64,000 nucleotides of DNA, taken from positions 21,638 through 85,637 of the forward strand of contig JAUCBJ010008837.1 in assembly GCA_032718475.1 (NCBI GenBank). The letters run 5' to 3'. A program made the translations under genes and the position numbers. This document shows, piece by piece, positions 20,503 to 31,394 of the stretch (its first letter is position 1; the number at the start of each line of letters is the position of its first letter). This stretch comes from Nemertoderma westbladi (taxonomy: Eukaryota; Xenacoelomorpha; Nemertodermatida; Nemertodermatidae). Below the pieces are notes generated by a model. It did no database searches. It was not told the origin of the DNA and saw only the letters and a program-made list of their open reading frames with translations.

Positions 20503-20889
20503 TTATAGTCCTATATGTGAGTCCTCCTGTAGAGTTTCCTCCATTACCGGTCTTTGCGTTGGTATATTGAAGTGAAGTGTGTCATCTCTATCATTCTCCC
20601 AATTTTCGTTAGAAGCTGAGCTTCCCGATATTCGCGATGGTTGTATCTTTATAACTAGCGAGAAATCTTTTGAAATTTCAACTGTTGTTGGGGATAAAGG
20701 TAGACCATCTACCTGTACTTGACCAACTTCATATTCTATCGAAGTGAATCCAATCTCGAATTTTTTGTTAATATATCGTAACTCCATCTCAGCAATATTT
20801 GATGCAGTGAGATACGTTTCATCGCATGATTGTAATTCGATTTTTATACTACTTTTCAACTCACGGTTATTGAAAAAGGCGAATGTCAT
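20503..20889 (-). CDS. P1 hypothetical protein, 128 aa
   Basis: Starts at ATG 20889, preceded on the coding strand by a pyrimidine-rich (CGA)n run. The first 80 residues look like an alternating beta-strand domain (ELRYINKKFEIGFTSIEY; DFSLVIKIQPS); the tail is acidic and polar. No family recognised. It is on the same strand as the PolB block and could be its last gene. Coding status is uncertain. Confidence 0.4.
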   Translation of the reverse strand: MTFAFFNNRELKSSIKIELQSCDETYLTASNIAEMELRYINKKFEIGFTSIEYEVGQVQVDGLPLSPTTVEISKDFSLVIKIQPSRISGSSASNENWENDRDDTLHFNIPTQRPVMEETLQEDSHIGL

Positions 20890-20992
20890 CTTCGAGTTGA
20901 CAGTTGAGGTAAGTTGTCGTTGTCGTCGTCGTCGTCGTAACTAGGTACCGGTACTAGAAAGAGTATCTTTAAATTGAATAGGTACCGTAAGC

Positions 20993-21256
20993 CTACTGAT
21001 ATTTTTTTTTCTTTTGTTTAACAAAATTATAGTTCACACTGTCAGAAAAATTGAGTTTATATATATTTTTGTAGAGGGTCGCAGATGTGTACATTACAAA
21101 ATTCTCATAGTTAACAAAATGCATAACATAAACCTTTCCCATGCGGATTAGCGATATATGCTCTGATCGTTGTTCTATACTGAATGTAGGGAGATGCATA
21201 GCGGATGTTTTAATGATATGTACCGGTATACAGACTAGTAACAGATAGGATGGCAT
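20993..21256 (-). CDS. P1 possible small protein, 87 aa
   Basis: ATG 21256. The segment SLIRMGKVYVMHFVNYENFVMY faintly resembles the second repeat of the neighbouring TBP-like proteins (AIRIYKGRAYFSVFHSNK in P2). It might be a decayed duplicate of that half-domain, or chance. Coding status is doubtful. Confidence 0.25.
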   Translation of the reverse strand: MPSYLLLVCIPVHIIKTSAMHLPTFSIEQRSEHISLIRMGKVYVMHFVNYENFVMYTSATLYKNIYKLNFSDSVNYNFVKQKKKKYQ

Positions 21257-21641
21257 CGTCTTTGACTATGAATATCAGCACATACCCCTAATCTTTTCTC
21301 ACTGAGCTTAGCGTTGCCTGCTGTATACTCGCACACTCATAAGTAACAGATGCGCTATTGTGGCTCACTCGTGAGCAACAATGCCAAGTTAGCTAGCCGC
21401 GGCTGCTGAGTATACTATGCCTACTTGAGTGTTACAAGAAACAATCTCGCTACTGAAGTTAATTTCCCTCCTCAAACTAGTTGTTGATTTTAAAAAAATA
21501 TTCATAAATTTCTTCTCCCTTCAATTTAATATATATATTTTACAGTAAAAATCTCCACCACCAAACAGCAACAACAATAAATTTCATTCGTACTAATTAT
21601 ATTTTACATCAAAAACTCCCACACCAAACAATAATAAATTA
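21257..21641. other. Non-coding stretch in P1
   Basis: No gene. A short diverged direct repeat lies at 21525-21640 (ATATTTTACA, then AACAATAATAAAT). Confidence 0.4.
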
Positions 21642-22172
21642 TTAACCAGCTTGGATAATAGGATAATATATATGAAATTTAAACGGGGAACACATTAATG
21701 TACATTTACCAGTGTAGAAACAGCAAACAACAACAATATTATTTATTCTGACTTTACAGTTATTGAATATTTCAGGGTCGTATGAAATTTCTAGTTTAAC
21801 ATTATCAAATATAACATAAAACCCGATATTGTTTATAAGTAACCTATAAATTACAGTATCGATACTAAAAATATAAGTACACAAATTGATTGATTTAAAA
21901 ATCAAATTAATGTTTGTTTTTTCTAATATATGTTTTTTCACTTTATTAAAATTATATTTTCTACCGAGAATTGTTATTCATCCATTTGTAAACATTAATA
22001 TAGTTGCACCAAATACCTTATATATAAACTGATTAGGTTTGAGTACAATTTTACCATTCAATTGATTTTTTAATTCTTTCAAATTAAGTCCATAAATAAT
22101 CTGCTTACAACTTATATTTTTATTTACTATTTGATAATTCATCATCAACACCATCGTCTTTTGGTTCTTCAT
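21642..22172 (-). pseudogene. TBP-like protein, interrupted by TGA (P1 copy)
   Basis: The frame from ATG 22172 (or 22142) overlaps the 3' end of polB and stops at TGA 21978-21980. The same frame then continues open to 21642. Read through, it parallels the intact P2 protein at 44108: the first repeat has FIYK, then TILMFTNG, then (after the stop) ITILG. The second has ISYDPEIFNN followed by a strand and YTGKCTLMC. That two-fold pattern (YxPE-x-F, hydrophobic strands, SGK-like turn) is the TATA-binding-protein core repeat. The stop falls in the turn after NG, where P2 has Ala. One nonsense codon in an otherwise open frame implies recent loss, error or recoding. Confidence 0.6.
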
Positions 22173-24180
22173 AAATTGGTATATTTGATATTTTTATAGG
22201 TTTTTTGAGGTTTGTTTTATAGTGCCCCCAAGGAAGCGATTGATTTTTATTAAGCCAATAAAGTTTATCATCAAAGCTGCTGAGCGCAAATTTATTTTGC
22301 TTTAAGGTATAAATACGATGTAATTTAGATTGAAATCTGTGTATGTTTTTTTTTATTTCTTCATTTGAGTTATATGCTTTTAAATATTCTTCATGTGTAA
22401 TATTCGTTTCCACAACAGCTCTTGTAATACCTTTTGCTCTACGAATATTTTTATTATTCCATTCCAAAATTGAATATAATTTTGGTCTTAAAAATACTGC
22501 TTGTTTAATTTCACGTGAGGCTAGTTCGTCTTTACAGTAATAGAGCCTAGATTTATTTTTATCACTGTAGAGCGGGTGATCCTTAGGGTAATTGGATGTA
22601 TCTAAAATATTATTTTTAATTAATGCTTTAAAAAAATTATTCTGCGATGTATTATAGTAACAGCCTATCAAAGAGTCAGTGTCTGACGCAGCAATTTCAA
22701 TACGACAGTTTAATTCTTTCTCAATAGGTAGCAATTTATTGTAATACAGATCATACATATCCAATTTAGCCAAGTCCAACACAGCGCTACCAATAAATAT
22801 AGGCTTATCGAGAGTTACAGAGTCTTTCACTAATAAATGTCCCGATAGTGTATTATTGTATATTATAAATTGTTCATGATTAATACGATTTACCAATTGA
22901 TCGCATTTATCATTGCTATTTGCGATACGAAAGTTACACCGATCTCTTATTTTTTCTATTGATTTGCCAAACAGTGAATTATTGAGCAATTTCGCGACAG
23001 CTGTTTCAATGTAACTTTTTGCTAGGCGCCTTTGATTAATATTAAAATCGATGTAATTTTTAAATACAAATTCTTGTTGAAAAGAATATAATTTATGTAG
23101 TTTAGTAACAATTAATCCATGTTTTATATAAAATTTTAACAGTTTCAAATGTAAATGATAAAACTCTTTATCAAATTGTGTCAGCATGAGTTTTGGTATA
23201 GACATTCTATATTTACGGGAGGTACCTCTTTGTATTGACAAGTTATTAAATTGTTCCCGCATATAAGGCGAAAGCATTGATTCATTTATACTTAAATGCT
23301 CAGGGGCTAACAGTAATTGTAATGTTTGATCGTGAATAGCCTTGGGATAATTTAAATCACATATTAAAAAATATCCAGTAGATCCCTCAATATCTAAATC
23401 TACCAAGTACTCGATTAGTTTTTCTGGTATTGCATTCTCTAAATGTTTAATACTTACTTCTTTGAATTGTGAGGTGGGTAGTTTTTTACTTAAATTCCCA
23501 GAATATAAGGAGTTGAAATCAATATTAAAAATATGGCATTCTTCCTTAGTAGAATCATATGTACTTGTACCTGGTATATTTGATTCTATATAATGCTTTC
23601 GACAAAATGAAACACCACCCCTAATTGATTTTTCAAAATCTCTATATGTCTGATAATCCTTTATTAATTCTATTTTACATTTATTATATTTTAGCGCGCA
23701 ATCATATGTAAATGACGCGATACTACAGTAAAAAACCACTTCTAAATCGTAATTTTGTTTACAAACATTCCTAAAATTCTCAAATATATCGGCAAGCAAA
23801 CAAACATCGAGTTTTAAATAGGCTAAAAGATAATCTTTGAGATTCACGCAGTCGAATTCAACCCATGATATTCCCGCAAACCTATAATCTTCAATTGTGC
23901 ATGTTTTTTGACTTAAGTTACTAAAAAAATTATTTATAGACGGCAAACCAGTATCATTAAATTTATTAATATCTGTCAAGTACTCGTATGGAAATACTCC
24001 TTTCCGTTTAATTGTTGAGTTATTCAAGTTTGGATAAAAATATTTCATTTCTTGTAGAGTAATAGGTAAAATTGAGCTTATATCATGACTGGCTACATCC
24101 TTTGTTGAACACTCAACTAAATTACTTAAAGAAAAGCTTAAAAATTGATATGTGTCTAAGAAACGTAACTCAATTTTTTA
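22120..24180 (-). pseudogene. Protein-primed PolB, polymerase half (P1, out of frame)
   Basis: The frame is homologous to residues about 696-1340 of the P2 PolB. From the internal ATG 24048 it shows Exo III YLKLD (77-81), Pol motif A DFNSLYS (177-183), motif B KLLNNSLFG (353-361) and motif C DTDS (456-459). Homology extends upstream of that ATG to about 24180 (FLDTYQFL). The exonuclease half ends in another frame at 24156, and the junction is a run of six A/T bases at 24174-24179. All catalytic residues are present, so one base restores continuity in principle. The choice between mutation, assembly error and programmed -1 frameshift is open. Confidence 0.85.
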
Positions 24181-26177
24181 GAAGTGTTTTTAATTGGGAT
24201 AAACGCACTCAGTGAAATATATCGTTCTGTATTTCTCGGTATAACCTTTATATCCCAATCTGTGTATTTCTTATCTCTAAATCCGCTTTGTAATATACAA
24301 TGTATATCATAGTTGTTGGAATTGTGGCCGCAAAGTACATACAGGTATCGTTTCAACGATAAACTTCGGTTACAACTATTACAGGCTGCCGCAATATATT
24401 TACCTGTAATATGTGAATGATGTCTGTTTTTCCCTACTTTATTATTTAAAGTAACATTACAATAAAAACAAAATTTTGCTTGTTCAAAATTTACAAAATC
24501 AATATTAGTAAATGACATAGTTTTATGAGTGTATATGTCTGACCAACAACATAATTCAGTTATATCAGTATATAATGAATCTAAGAAATCTTGAATACAA
24601 TTATTATTATTATTTGTCTTTACAAATGTTTTCAAATGACATTTTGGAGGGTCAATTAATTCAGTATTGGGAACAATTAAATAACTCACAGCACACGGTA
24701 TATGCTCCTGTATAATTTGATTATTAACTGACGGTTGTAAGATACATTCTATATCAAAGTAGGTGACAAACAATGGGGATAAGGTTCTATCTAAATTTGT
24801 AAAACTAATGTGTGTTCTTTTTTTAGGTAGTGTCTCCCGCTGACTTCTTCCTTGGTAGCAAGCGAGACGGTGTTGATGAAGAACTTCTGCTCGAAAAAAA
24901 TGAGCCAAACACCTTTCGCAATATTTCCTATTTTGGATATGAAGAGCTGTCGTATTCAGCAATCGATTCAAGTTAGTTATGGAAACATAATGATTCTGTT
25001 TAGGTACATTGTTATTTTTTACTACAAGTAATATATTTAATAACTGTTTATCGGGTGTAATTTTACTAAACGGAGGTTGTCTTAATATAGATACCGGGGT
25101 GCGTTTTTTGTCGTTATTCCAACATAATAAATTAATTATATATTTTGAATTTTGTTTTTCAAAAAGTTTAATAGCTAGCTTCCACTCTGTTGGATAATCT
25201 TTGTTCCCATTGTCAAAAATGAAATGACTCATATAATTTTTGTACGATGAAGTACGGTTTTTGTTTATCTTCACTTTGCTACTAAATTTTGCGGATATAA
25301 TTGCCCATTTAAAACAGTTATTATCAGCCGATTGTACATTTATAACACATTTTTTAACTGATAAAGCCTTAGGTAATTCCATATACCCATGCCCCTTATA
25401 TAGTAACGAGCTACACTTAGATTCAGCTAATTTAATTTCAACCCTTAATAAAGATTTAATACGCCACCCCGAACCACGTGTGTTAAAGATGGCTATTTTT
25501 TGTAATATATTTTCCCGCACATACTCAAACCATGTCTCAAAACTTTGCGGTGAATCTACAGTATTAATAGCACCACCGGAAGAATTAAAATAAAAGGTTT
25601 CCAATTGCTCACCTTGTGAAAAATGTGATCTGTACATTAATACATTTAGACCTAACCACAGTCTAAGAACATTCATTTCTTTCAATCTGTCTAATATTAA
25701 CTGAAGAATATTACCTCGAATTTGTGTTACTGCTGTTTCTACATCGGGATAATCTCTAGAAGTTGGGAGGTCGTGGACATAAATTTCAAGACGATTATCG
25801 TGAGCTTCTTGTTCCCTCGTAAAAATTGTTGCGCATGTGCCAAGAGCCACCCTTAAGTTTTTTCTGGATATTATGTTTTTATGTTGCGAAAATTTACGCT
25901 TTCTTGTGTAGTAACATTTCAAGTGACAGTCGTGTCGTAGATAATCGTCATATGTATACTCTTTATTACAGGTAGAACAAGTCAATTGATAGGTGCGGAA
26001 CTGCATTTCTTTACAACCAGTAGTCGTTTCATGTCGTTTACAAATTTCGCTGCATGAAGTCACGACATGACACTTTAAACAAGAATAACCTTCAAAATGT
26101 GACCGTAGGTGGCGTAAATAATTATGTCTAGTTACATTCATATGACAGAATGAACAACATATTGTTATTTTATCCAT
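24156..26177 (-). pseudogene. Protein-primed PolB, N-terminal and exonuclease half (P1)
   Basis: 673 codons from ATG 26177. C2H2/C2HC zinc fingers occur at residues 7-28, 33-49 and about 420-440 (CERCLAHFF...HRLAC). Exo I FDIE is at about 474-477. A CFYC...HHSHITGKY...CNSCN segment (570-602) resembles the Endo VII-like zinc-binding insert usual in Polinton PolB. Exo II HNSNNYD is at 618-624. The frame ends at TAG/TAA-type stop 24156-24158 just after the homopolymer noted for the other half. The role known for the family is replication of linear DNA from a protein primer at the TIRs, with 3'-5' proofreading. Confidence 0.85.
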
Positions 26178-26361
26178 GTTGAAGTTTATTTAGATAAATA
26201 ATAATAATAATAAAATATCTCCAAAAAATTAAAATAAAATGAAATGAAATGAAATTGACTACATCTAAACATTTATATGCTAGCGAGGGAAATAATTTTA
26301 AACCAATCACCAATCGCTTATGACTATTGGAAACCGCAAAGAGTTTAACTTATGATTAGGT

Positions 26362-27429
26362 TTACATGTTAGAATAATAATCTGGTTTCCATGGAGAATT
26401 AGTAACAGGCTCTACTAGAACTGGGTTACTGACGACTTTCTGTTTCTTTGCAGGTGATGCGTTGGTAAATTTACTCGATGATCTTGGCTTCCGAGGTAAT
26501 ATTTCAGGAAAGACCTGTTGCGGTTGAGAGCAGCTCTCTTCAACATCCTGATTAGGTGATGGGATCTCTACGAAAGCTTTAGGTTTATCCAAAAGGACAA
26601 AGCCGTCAACGTGGGCTTCAGTAAGAGAAACGCCATCCAGCGATTCTTTGAGAAAACTAATATGGGCTTTATCATTCAAGTAATGCAACTCGATAGAATT
26701 TCCGCCGGCGCCTACTTCAGTAGAATTATCGGTGTTGGTGATAATAATTTTTTTATTATTGGTTTTAATCATTTTGAGACGGTCTGATAATTGAATGATA
26801 TTTTTATCAAAAAGATGCTTGTCTGTTTCAGCGACTTGGTTGTCCCACTCTCGCAACAAAACAGTTAGTTCCAGTTTTGACAAATTGAAACCCGTATAAT
26901 AGTTAAAACCAACACTATCAGTGTATCTGAGGCTGATTTTCCATAAGCCAACATAGTTGGTTCCTTTAAAAGCTGTTACAAATCCAATAAAGTCTGGATT
27001 TGATAATTCAATGTAGAATTGATCGCTAATAATCTCTAGCGGTGGAGAGAGAAATTGTAATAATTTCCCTCTGTATTGAATTAGAACTTCAGTAAAAGCT
27101 TTGTTGAGAACTTTACATTTGCCTTGTTTCTGAACATAAACATCACCCGATGTGGGGTTGATGGAAATATTCAAATTTCCCCGCGCAAAACGAGGAGTAG
27201 GATATATCCTACCTGGTATAATTGCTGGTCTGGATTGATGTTGGTTGTTGTTGTTGGTTGTTTCTAGAATGTCTAACAAATAGCGGGTATCTTGATGGGA
27301 AAAACAAATGGATTCGTTGTCCTCCTGAGATTCCACAATAAAATACTTGCTGTGAACGACGGTACAAGTATATTTATTGTAAGTAAATTTCCAGCTATTT
27401 GTTGCTCCGGTTTTTTGCGTTAAGGCCAT
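26362..27429 (-). CDS. Conserved Polinton protein of unknown function (P1 copy, 355 aa)
   Basis: ATG 27429 follows a (TAA)n-type leader on the coding strand. Residues about 110-185 align by eye with the 563-residue P2 protein: LNKAFTEVLIQYR..LLQF, then PPLEII, then FIGFVTAFKGTNYVGLWKI, then GFNLSKLELTVLLREWD (compare IAAFIYKFKSEKYVGIWPI in P2). The strand-strand-helix core with YVGLW and a final REWD helix is reminiscent of PC4/p15-type ssDNA-binding coactivators, but this is weak. The C-terminus has a KPRSSSKF...KKQKV basic patch that could be a nuclear localisation signal. First gene of the leftward block, 184 bp upstream of polB. Confidence 0.65.
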   Translation of the reverse strand: MALTQKTGATNSWKFTYNKYTCTVVHSKYFIVESQEDNESICFSHQDTRYLLDILETTNNNNQHQSRPAIIPGRIYPTPRFARGNLNISINPTSGDVYVQKQGKCKVLNKAFTEVLIQYRGKLLQFLSPPLEIISDQFYIELSNPDFIGFVTAFKGTNYVGLWKISLRYTDSVGFNYYTGFNLSKLELTVLLREWDNQVAETDKHLFDKNIIQLSDRLKMIKTNNKKIIITNTDNSTEVGAGGNSIELHYLNDKAHISFLKESLDGVSLTEAHVDGFVLLDKPKAFVEIPSPNQDVEESCSQPQQVFPEILPRKPRSSSKFTNASPAKKQKVVSNPVLVEPVTNSPWKPDYYSNM

Positions 27430-27500
27430 AATAATAATAAATACGAAAAATATTACAAGTGATAAATTTTAAACCGTATCGCTGTAATAAATTGACACCA

Positions 27501-27753
27501 TAGTTCTCACTCTAAAATTGTGTTTGGTCGGAAAACGACGCCAGAGAAAAATGATGCTGAGTTCGACATTAGGTATCGACACAAAAACAAAGATTGGGCG
27601 AGACACGTAGCTCAGATTTTCGTTTTTGAGTCGATACCCAATGCTGGAATCAGTATCATTTTATGCGGTGTCGTTTTCCGACCAACGAATATACAACGCG
27701 TAAGATAATGTATGAATTATTAAGGAAAAAAAACACAATGTCAGAGTGAGAAC
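27501..27753. repeat. Nested imperfect hairpin (foldback) in P1
   Basis: Inner arms 27524-27600 and 27610-27685 pair over about 75 bp with scattered mismatches (TTGGTCGGAAAACGAC at one end, its complement at the other) around a ~10-bp loop. Outer arms 27501-27520 and 27733-27753 (GTTCTCACTCT and its complement, ATTGTGTTT and AAACACAAT) extend it. It lies just upstream of the 355-aa gene. It could be a MITE, a small-RNA precursor or a regulatory structure. Confidence 0.75.
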
Positions 27754-28114
27754 AAAAAAATTAGATATGGTATCAATATATTACCATGAAGAAGATTACA
27801 AGTGATGAATTTTATTAAAAACATTCACTTATATATATAAAAATTTGCGATGTGGCATAGTCAACGAAGAAGAGATGGTACGTGTCATAATCATCAACGA
27901 ATAAGAAAAGAGATGGGGAGCAACGTGGATGAATAGCTGGTTGGTTGATTGCGTGGATAGGAAATACGTGAAAGAATATGAATCATAGGGTTGTGTGTGT
28001 GCGTGTGTGTGTAATAATCAATAATTATTATAATAAAAAACGCACAGTATAATGTTAGTGGTGGAAGCCTTTCAATATGGCACAGATGCTGCGGGATCGG
28101 TTAGCTTGAGTAAC

Positions 28115-28630
28115 TACTATGGAAATATTCGTATACGTGTAGCTAGAACGTGGCGAAATTTCAACACGTATCATAATAGCGTTGGGGTAGGCAGGCCGCT
28201 TGGTTGGTTGGATTGATTGGTTTGGCGACAGCCGTCGAAGAGTAGCCGTGCGTGGCTAGCGACGGTGGTGGTGGTGGTGGTGAGTTGGCAATCGATTCGA
28301 TATAATAGCGTAGTGGGGGCTAGCCATGCGATGAGAAGTTAGGTTACGCGAAGATGAATATGCGATGGTTGGTTGATGCAACGACGCGAATCAATACTCA
28401 CGGGTGGTAACAGTTGTCGAGTAAGGTAGGCATCGCGAGGTTAGGCTACGCGTAGGTGATAAGCAACAATTGGTTGAAGGCAACGACGCGAATCAATATT
28501 GATGGTGACAGATGGTCATTAAACACCGCGATTTAGCACCGGAATTTGGCATTTTTTAATTGCCTCCGAGATGCGAGCCGTAGCCCAAGCTAGGGAGGAG
28601 ATATGGAGGAACTATGCTTCTCCTACTACT
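28115..28630. repeat. Right TIR of P1
   Basis: Inverted copy of 9911-10426, with the (GGT)n run mirrored at about 28260. It ends CCTACTACT. Positions 27786-28114, inside it, show no gene; a short GGTTGGTTGATTGCGTGGATAGG segment near 27940 echoes left-end sequence at 10430. Confidence 0.92.
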
Positions 28631-28636
28631 CCTATT
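28631..28636. repeat. Target-site duplication of P1, right (CCTATT)
   Basis: Exact copy of 9905-9910 directly after the terminal CCTACTACT. Confidence 0.92.
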
Positions 28637-30770
28637 AACCACTTTACAACACAAATACACTGCCTACACACTAATTACCTTCGGAAAGCACTGTACACTA
28701 AACCCTAAATTAGGTACAAGTACTTATACAACAAATAACCAGCAGTTAAAAATACTTGTACAGCTAAAAGAACCACGGTATCGGCCAGAGTGACCAGAGC
28801 ATAAAATCACCAGTCTTTACCTACGCCAAACAGCCATGATGTAGTACCAGGGTTAATTTAACTATAACGGTATGTATAACAAGCACAATTACTGTAGGAA
28901 TAAACTTGGGGTATGTATGTTGCGAATAATCGCATAAACTCTGAATAATAAATATTACACTACCCGTACAGACTACATAACCAAAATACAAACCAAATGC
29001 TGGCAGACTACTATCAAACCTAAATAAACTACAGTATATGCAGACTCCGAAATGGTTAGTTAGTATGCGTTCTAACCGAGTAGTACGACTTATTCTTTCG
29101 GGGGGATTCACCTTACAACACTGGATGCCCCCACGTTCCTAACTAGTACTTTATCGGACAAACACTCTACACACACTGCAATCTCTTCAGACCTGACAAC
29201 AGCCAGACAACAATCCAGCTTACAAATTATCTGTATAATCTGAGCAGGCTTACACGCCTTATGTTCAATATTAACTTACAAATAAATAAAACTGACAGAA
29301 ATAAGTAAAATCCCAATAAAAACCAGGCGTCCCCGATTAAATATTGAGACCTACCGGTATATAATTATCAAAATCGAATAATACTGCTGTACCTGTACTG
29401 CTGTAAGTACCGGTTCGGGTGGTTAGGTAGTCAGGCCTACTGGTTACCGGTCGACCGGTACTTTTACCTTTATTGCCTACATTGCAATAAAGAAAGCTAT
29501 AACTGTTATTGTTCGCGCTTTTAGACCTTTAGCAGTTTAACCTGCCAAATTTAGGTGTCTTCTAGGTTATAAATTGACTTTAGCCTATAACAAGTATTTG
29601 ATACACATAAAACTACATTAGCCGAAGCCAGCCTATGCGCGATCATTCACCCACGGTTAAGGGAGACTGGATTCGGATGCTCTGACCTTATTGCGGTGTA
29701 GGCCTACTGTATTATTCGATTGATCATTAATATATAATCTCTGACAAATATTATTCACTTTCGGGAAATATTAACAGTTCCTTTAGGACGTGGCGCTCTA
29801 AGTATGTAAACAGAGTTATGACTTACACTAAACACAACGGGATGGCTTATGATTTACGTATAAGGCGCATTCTTTAGGAAATGCTTTTTATCTATCACAC
29901 TCATGCACACTACCGCACACTGCTGCACACTGATCTGCCGACCTTCACTAATTTTGATCATATATAAGGAGAACAGCAACTGACACATGTAGGTTCTATG
30001 AAATAGCATTCAATTCACTCCAAAACCACTATAATCTAAGTCGCAATTGCTATATGTAACCGGTCTCTCTAACCTTCAGTATATCAAGAAGATTGGGGTT
30101 TTCTGATTATTTATCGATATTCTCCAAATATAACAACATTCCATTAACTGATAACAATTAATAACCGACAGTAAATAGCAGTAAAATAATGCGGTGAAAG
30201 GTATGTATAGTATGGTATGGGCTGACAATATGAGCAGTTTGATAACAGTTATACGTTTCTATGATCAAAGCCGTTCTAATGTTTGGCTAAAGTCTGAAAC
30301 ACAGAATAATTCCACAGCCGATGTTCTGGGCTCAGGAAAAAAGGTAAACAAAGACCATAATGCATTGCGCGATTTCCCGGAGGCTTCTGTGCAAATAAAA
30401 TGAAAATCGCTCTGATTGGTCGAGCCGAACAAAGAAAGCTCTGCATGGACATATCAGCTGATAGATGTCGTCATCTGAACTACACTATATCAAGAGTATT
30501 TTGGCGTATTGCGGCATAAAATCGCTAGTTATGTCCGCTAAAGTACACATACAGAAAAATGGCTTTTTATGTCCACTAAAACACCTACACAGTAAGAAAA
30601 CGGCTTTTTATGTCCGCTAAAACACCTACAGAGTACTTTGCGGGAAAAATGACTAGCTAGATCCGCAAAAGCCTTTACAACAATATAGCTTTCCTGATTG
30701 ACCTCTCAATTATCCCCATCCCAAGTAATTCAGCTTTCAATCTCGTTAAATATCAAATTGCTCTTCATTC
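28637..30770. other. Flank between P1 and the Gypsy LTR, no gene seen
   Basis: Continuation of the sequence split by P1. The short open frames (for example 28821-29111, 30194-30403) show no family signature and I do not call them. It includes a small tandem repeat at 30500-30665. Confidence 0.45.
30500..30665. repeat. Three to four tandem ~45-bp units
   Basis: Units share TATGTCCGCTAAA, ACACCTACAG and GAAAAATGGCTTTT, with decay in the last copy (ACTAGCTAGATCCGC). Confidence 0.65.
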
Positions 30771-30774
30771 TTTG

Positions 30775-31107
30775 TGTAATGAGGGCCTTCTCCCTCTAAC
30801 CCGGCTCTAGCACGGCTGCTATATTTGAACTGTCAACCAAACAATACAGCAATAATAAGCATGATATTTATTATCAAAGTATAATATTAATAAGCAGAGA
30901 ATAAGAATATGTGATTCACTTAACTGTATAACAACCTACCGGTCGGCGGTCAACCGCTACCGGTACAAGCAGTAACCTACTTCGTATGGTACTGCAGTAC
31001 TGCCTTCCTAGTCCAGTAGTCTGCTAGTCTACAACATAACTACATACAACATAACATAACTGTACTCTGTATTCTTGGTACCGATCATACAGTACATTTC
31101 TATTACA
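30775..31107 (-). repeat. Gypsy 3' LTR
   Basis: 333 bp, TGTAATGAGGG...TATTACA on the plus strand. It differs from the other LTR mainly by a 24-bp CGGTCGGCGGTCAACCGCTAC-type insert and lack of an 8-bp CTGTACTC duplication. The purine-rich strand of 31108-31120 (coding strand ACGGGGTGGA) is the polypurine tract next to it. Confidence 0.9.
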
Positions 31108-31394
31108 TCCACCCCGTTATAAAAAGATCGACCCGATCTTTACAATAATAAAATAAATGAAATACATAATTAAATTAATTCATAAGTCACCAACAACTTT
31201 ACTTTCAGTTTCGAAAATTCCAATGTTAACTATCAACACCTTAATTATTATAACCAAAGATAAAAAAAAATACACATATACCCAATTCAACAATTAATAA
31301 TTGCATCATTATTTAGTTATTATTACATATTGTTATACACCAATTAATGAATTATTCTTACAAACAACAAAAAAAAACTAAAAATATTACTAAT

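Larger units (their letters stand above)
9911..28630 (+). mobile_element. Complete Polinton/Maverick P1 (18,720 bp)
   Basis: It is bounded by a 6-bp duplication, begins AGTAGTAGG and ends CCTACTACT, and has about 516-bp TIRs. It encodes the core Polinton set: retroviral-type integrase, FtsK/HerA-type ATPase, adenain-type protease, major capsid, penton-like proteins and protein-primed PolB. Genes form two convergent blocks, 10841-19413 rightward and 20503-27429 leftward, meeting at a CA-repeat zone. Lesions are a frameshift in polB, an in-frame TGA in the RING gene and an in-frame TGA in the TBP-like gene. The capsid block looks fully open. Confidence 0.95.

Noticed and set aside
28821-29111. 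96-codon frame with hydrophobic stretches as a membrane protein
   Set aside because: No homologous pattern, AT-rich flank, no supporting signals.
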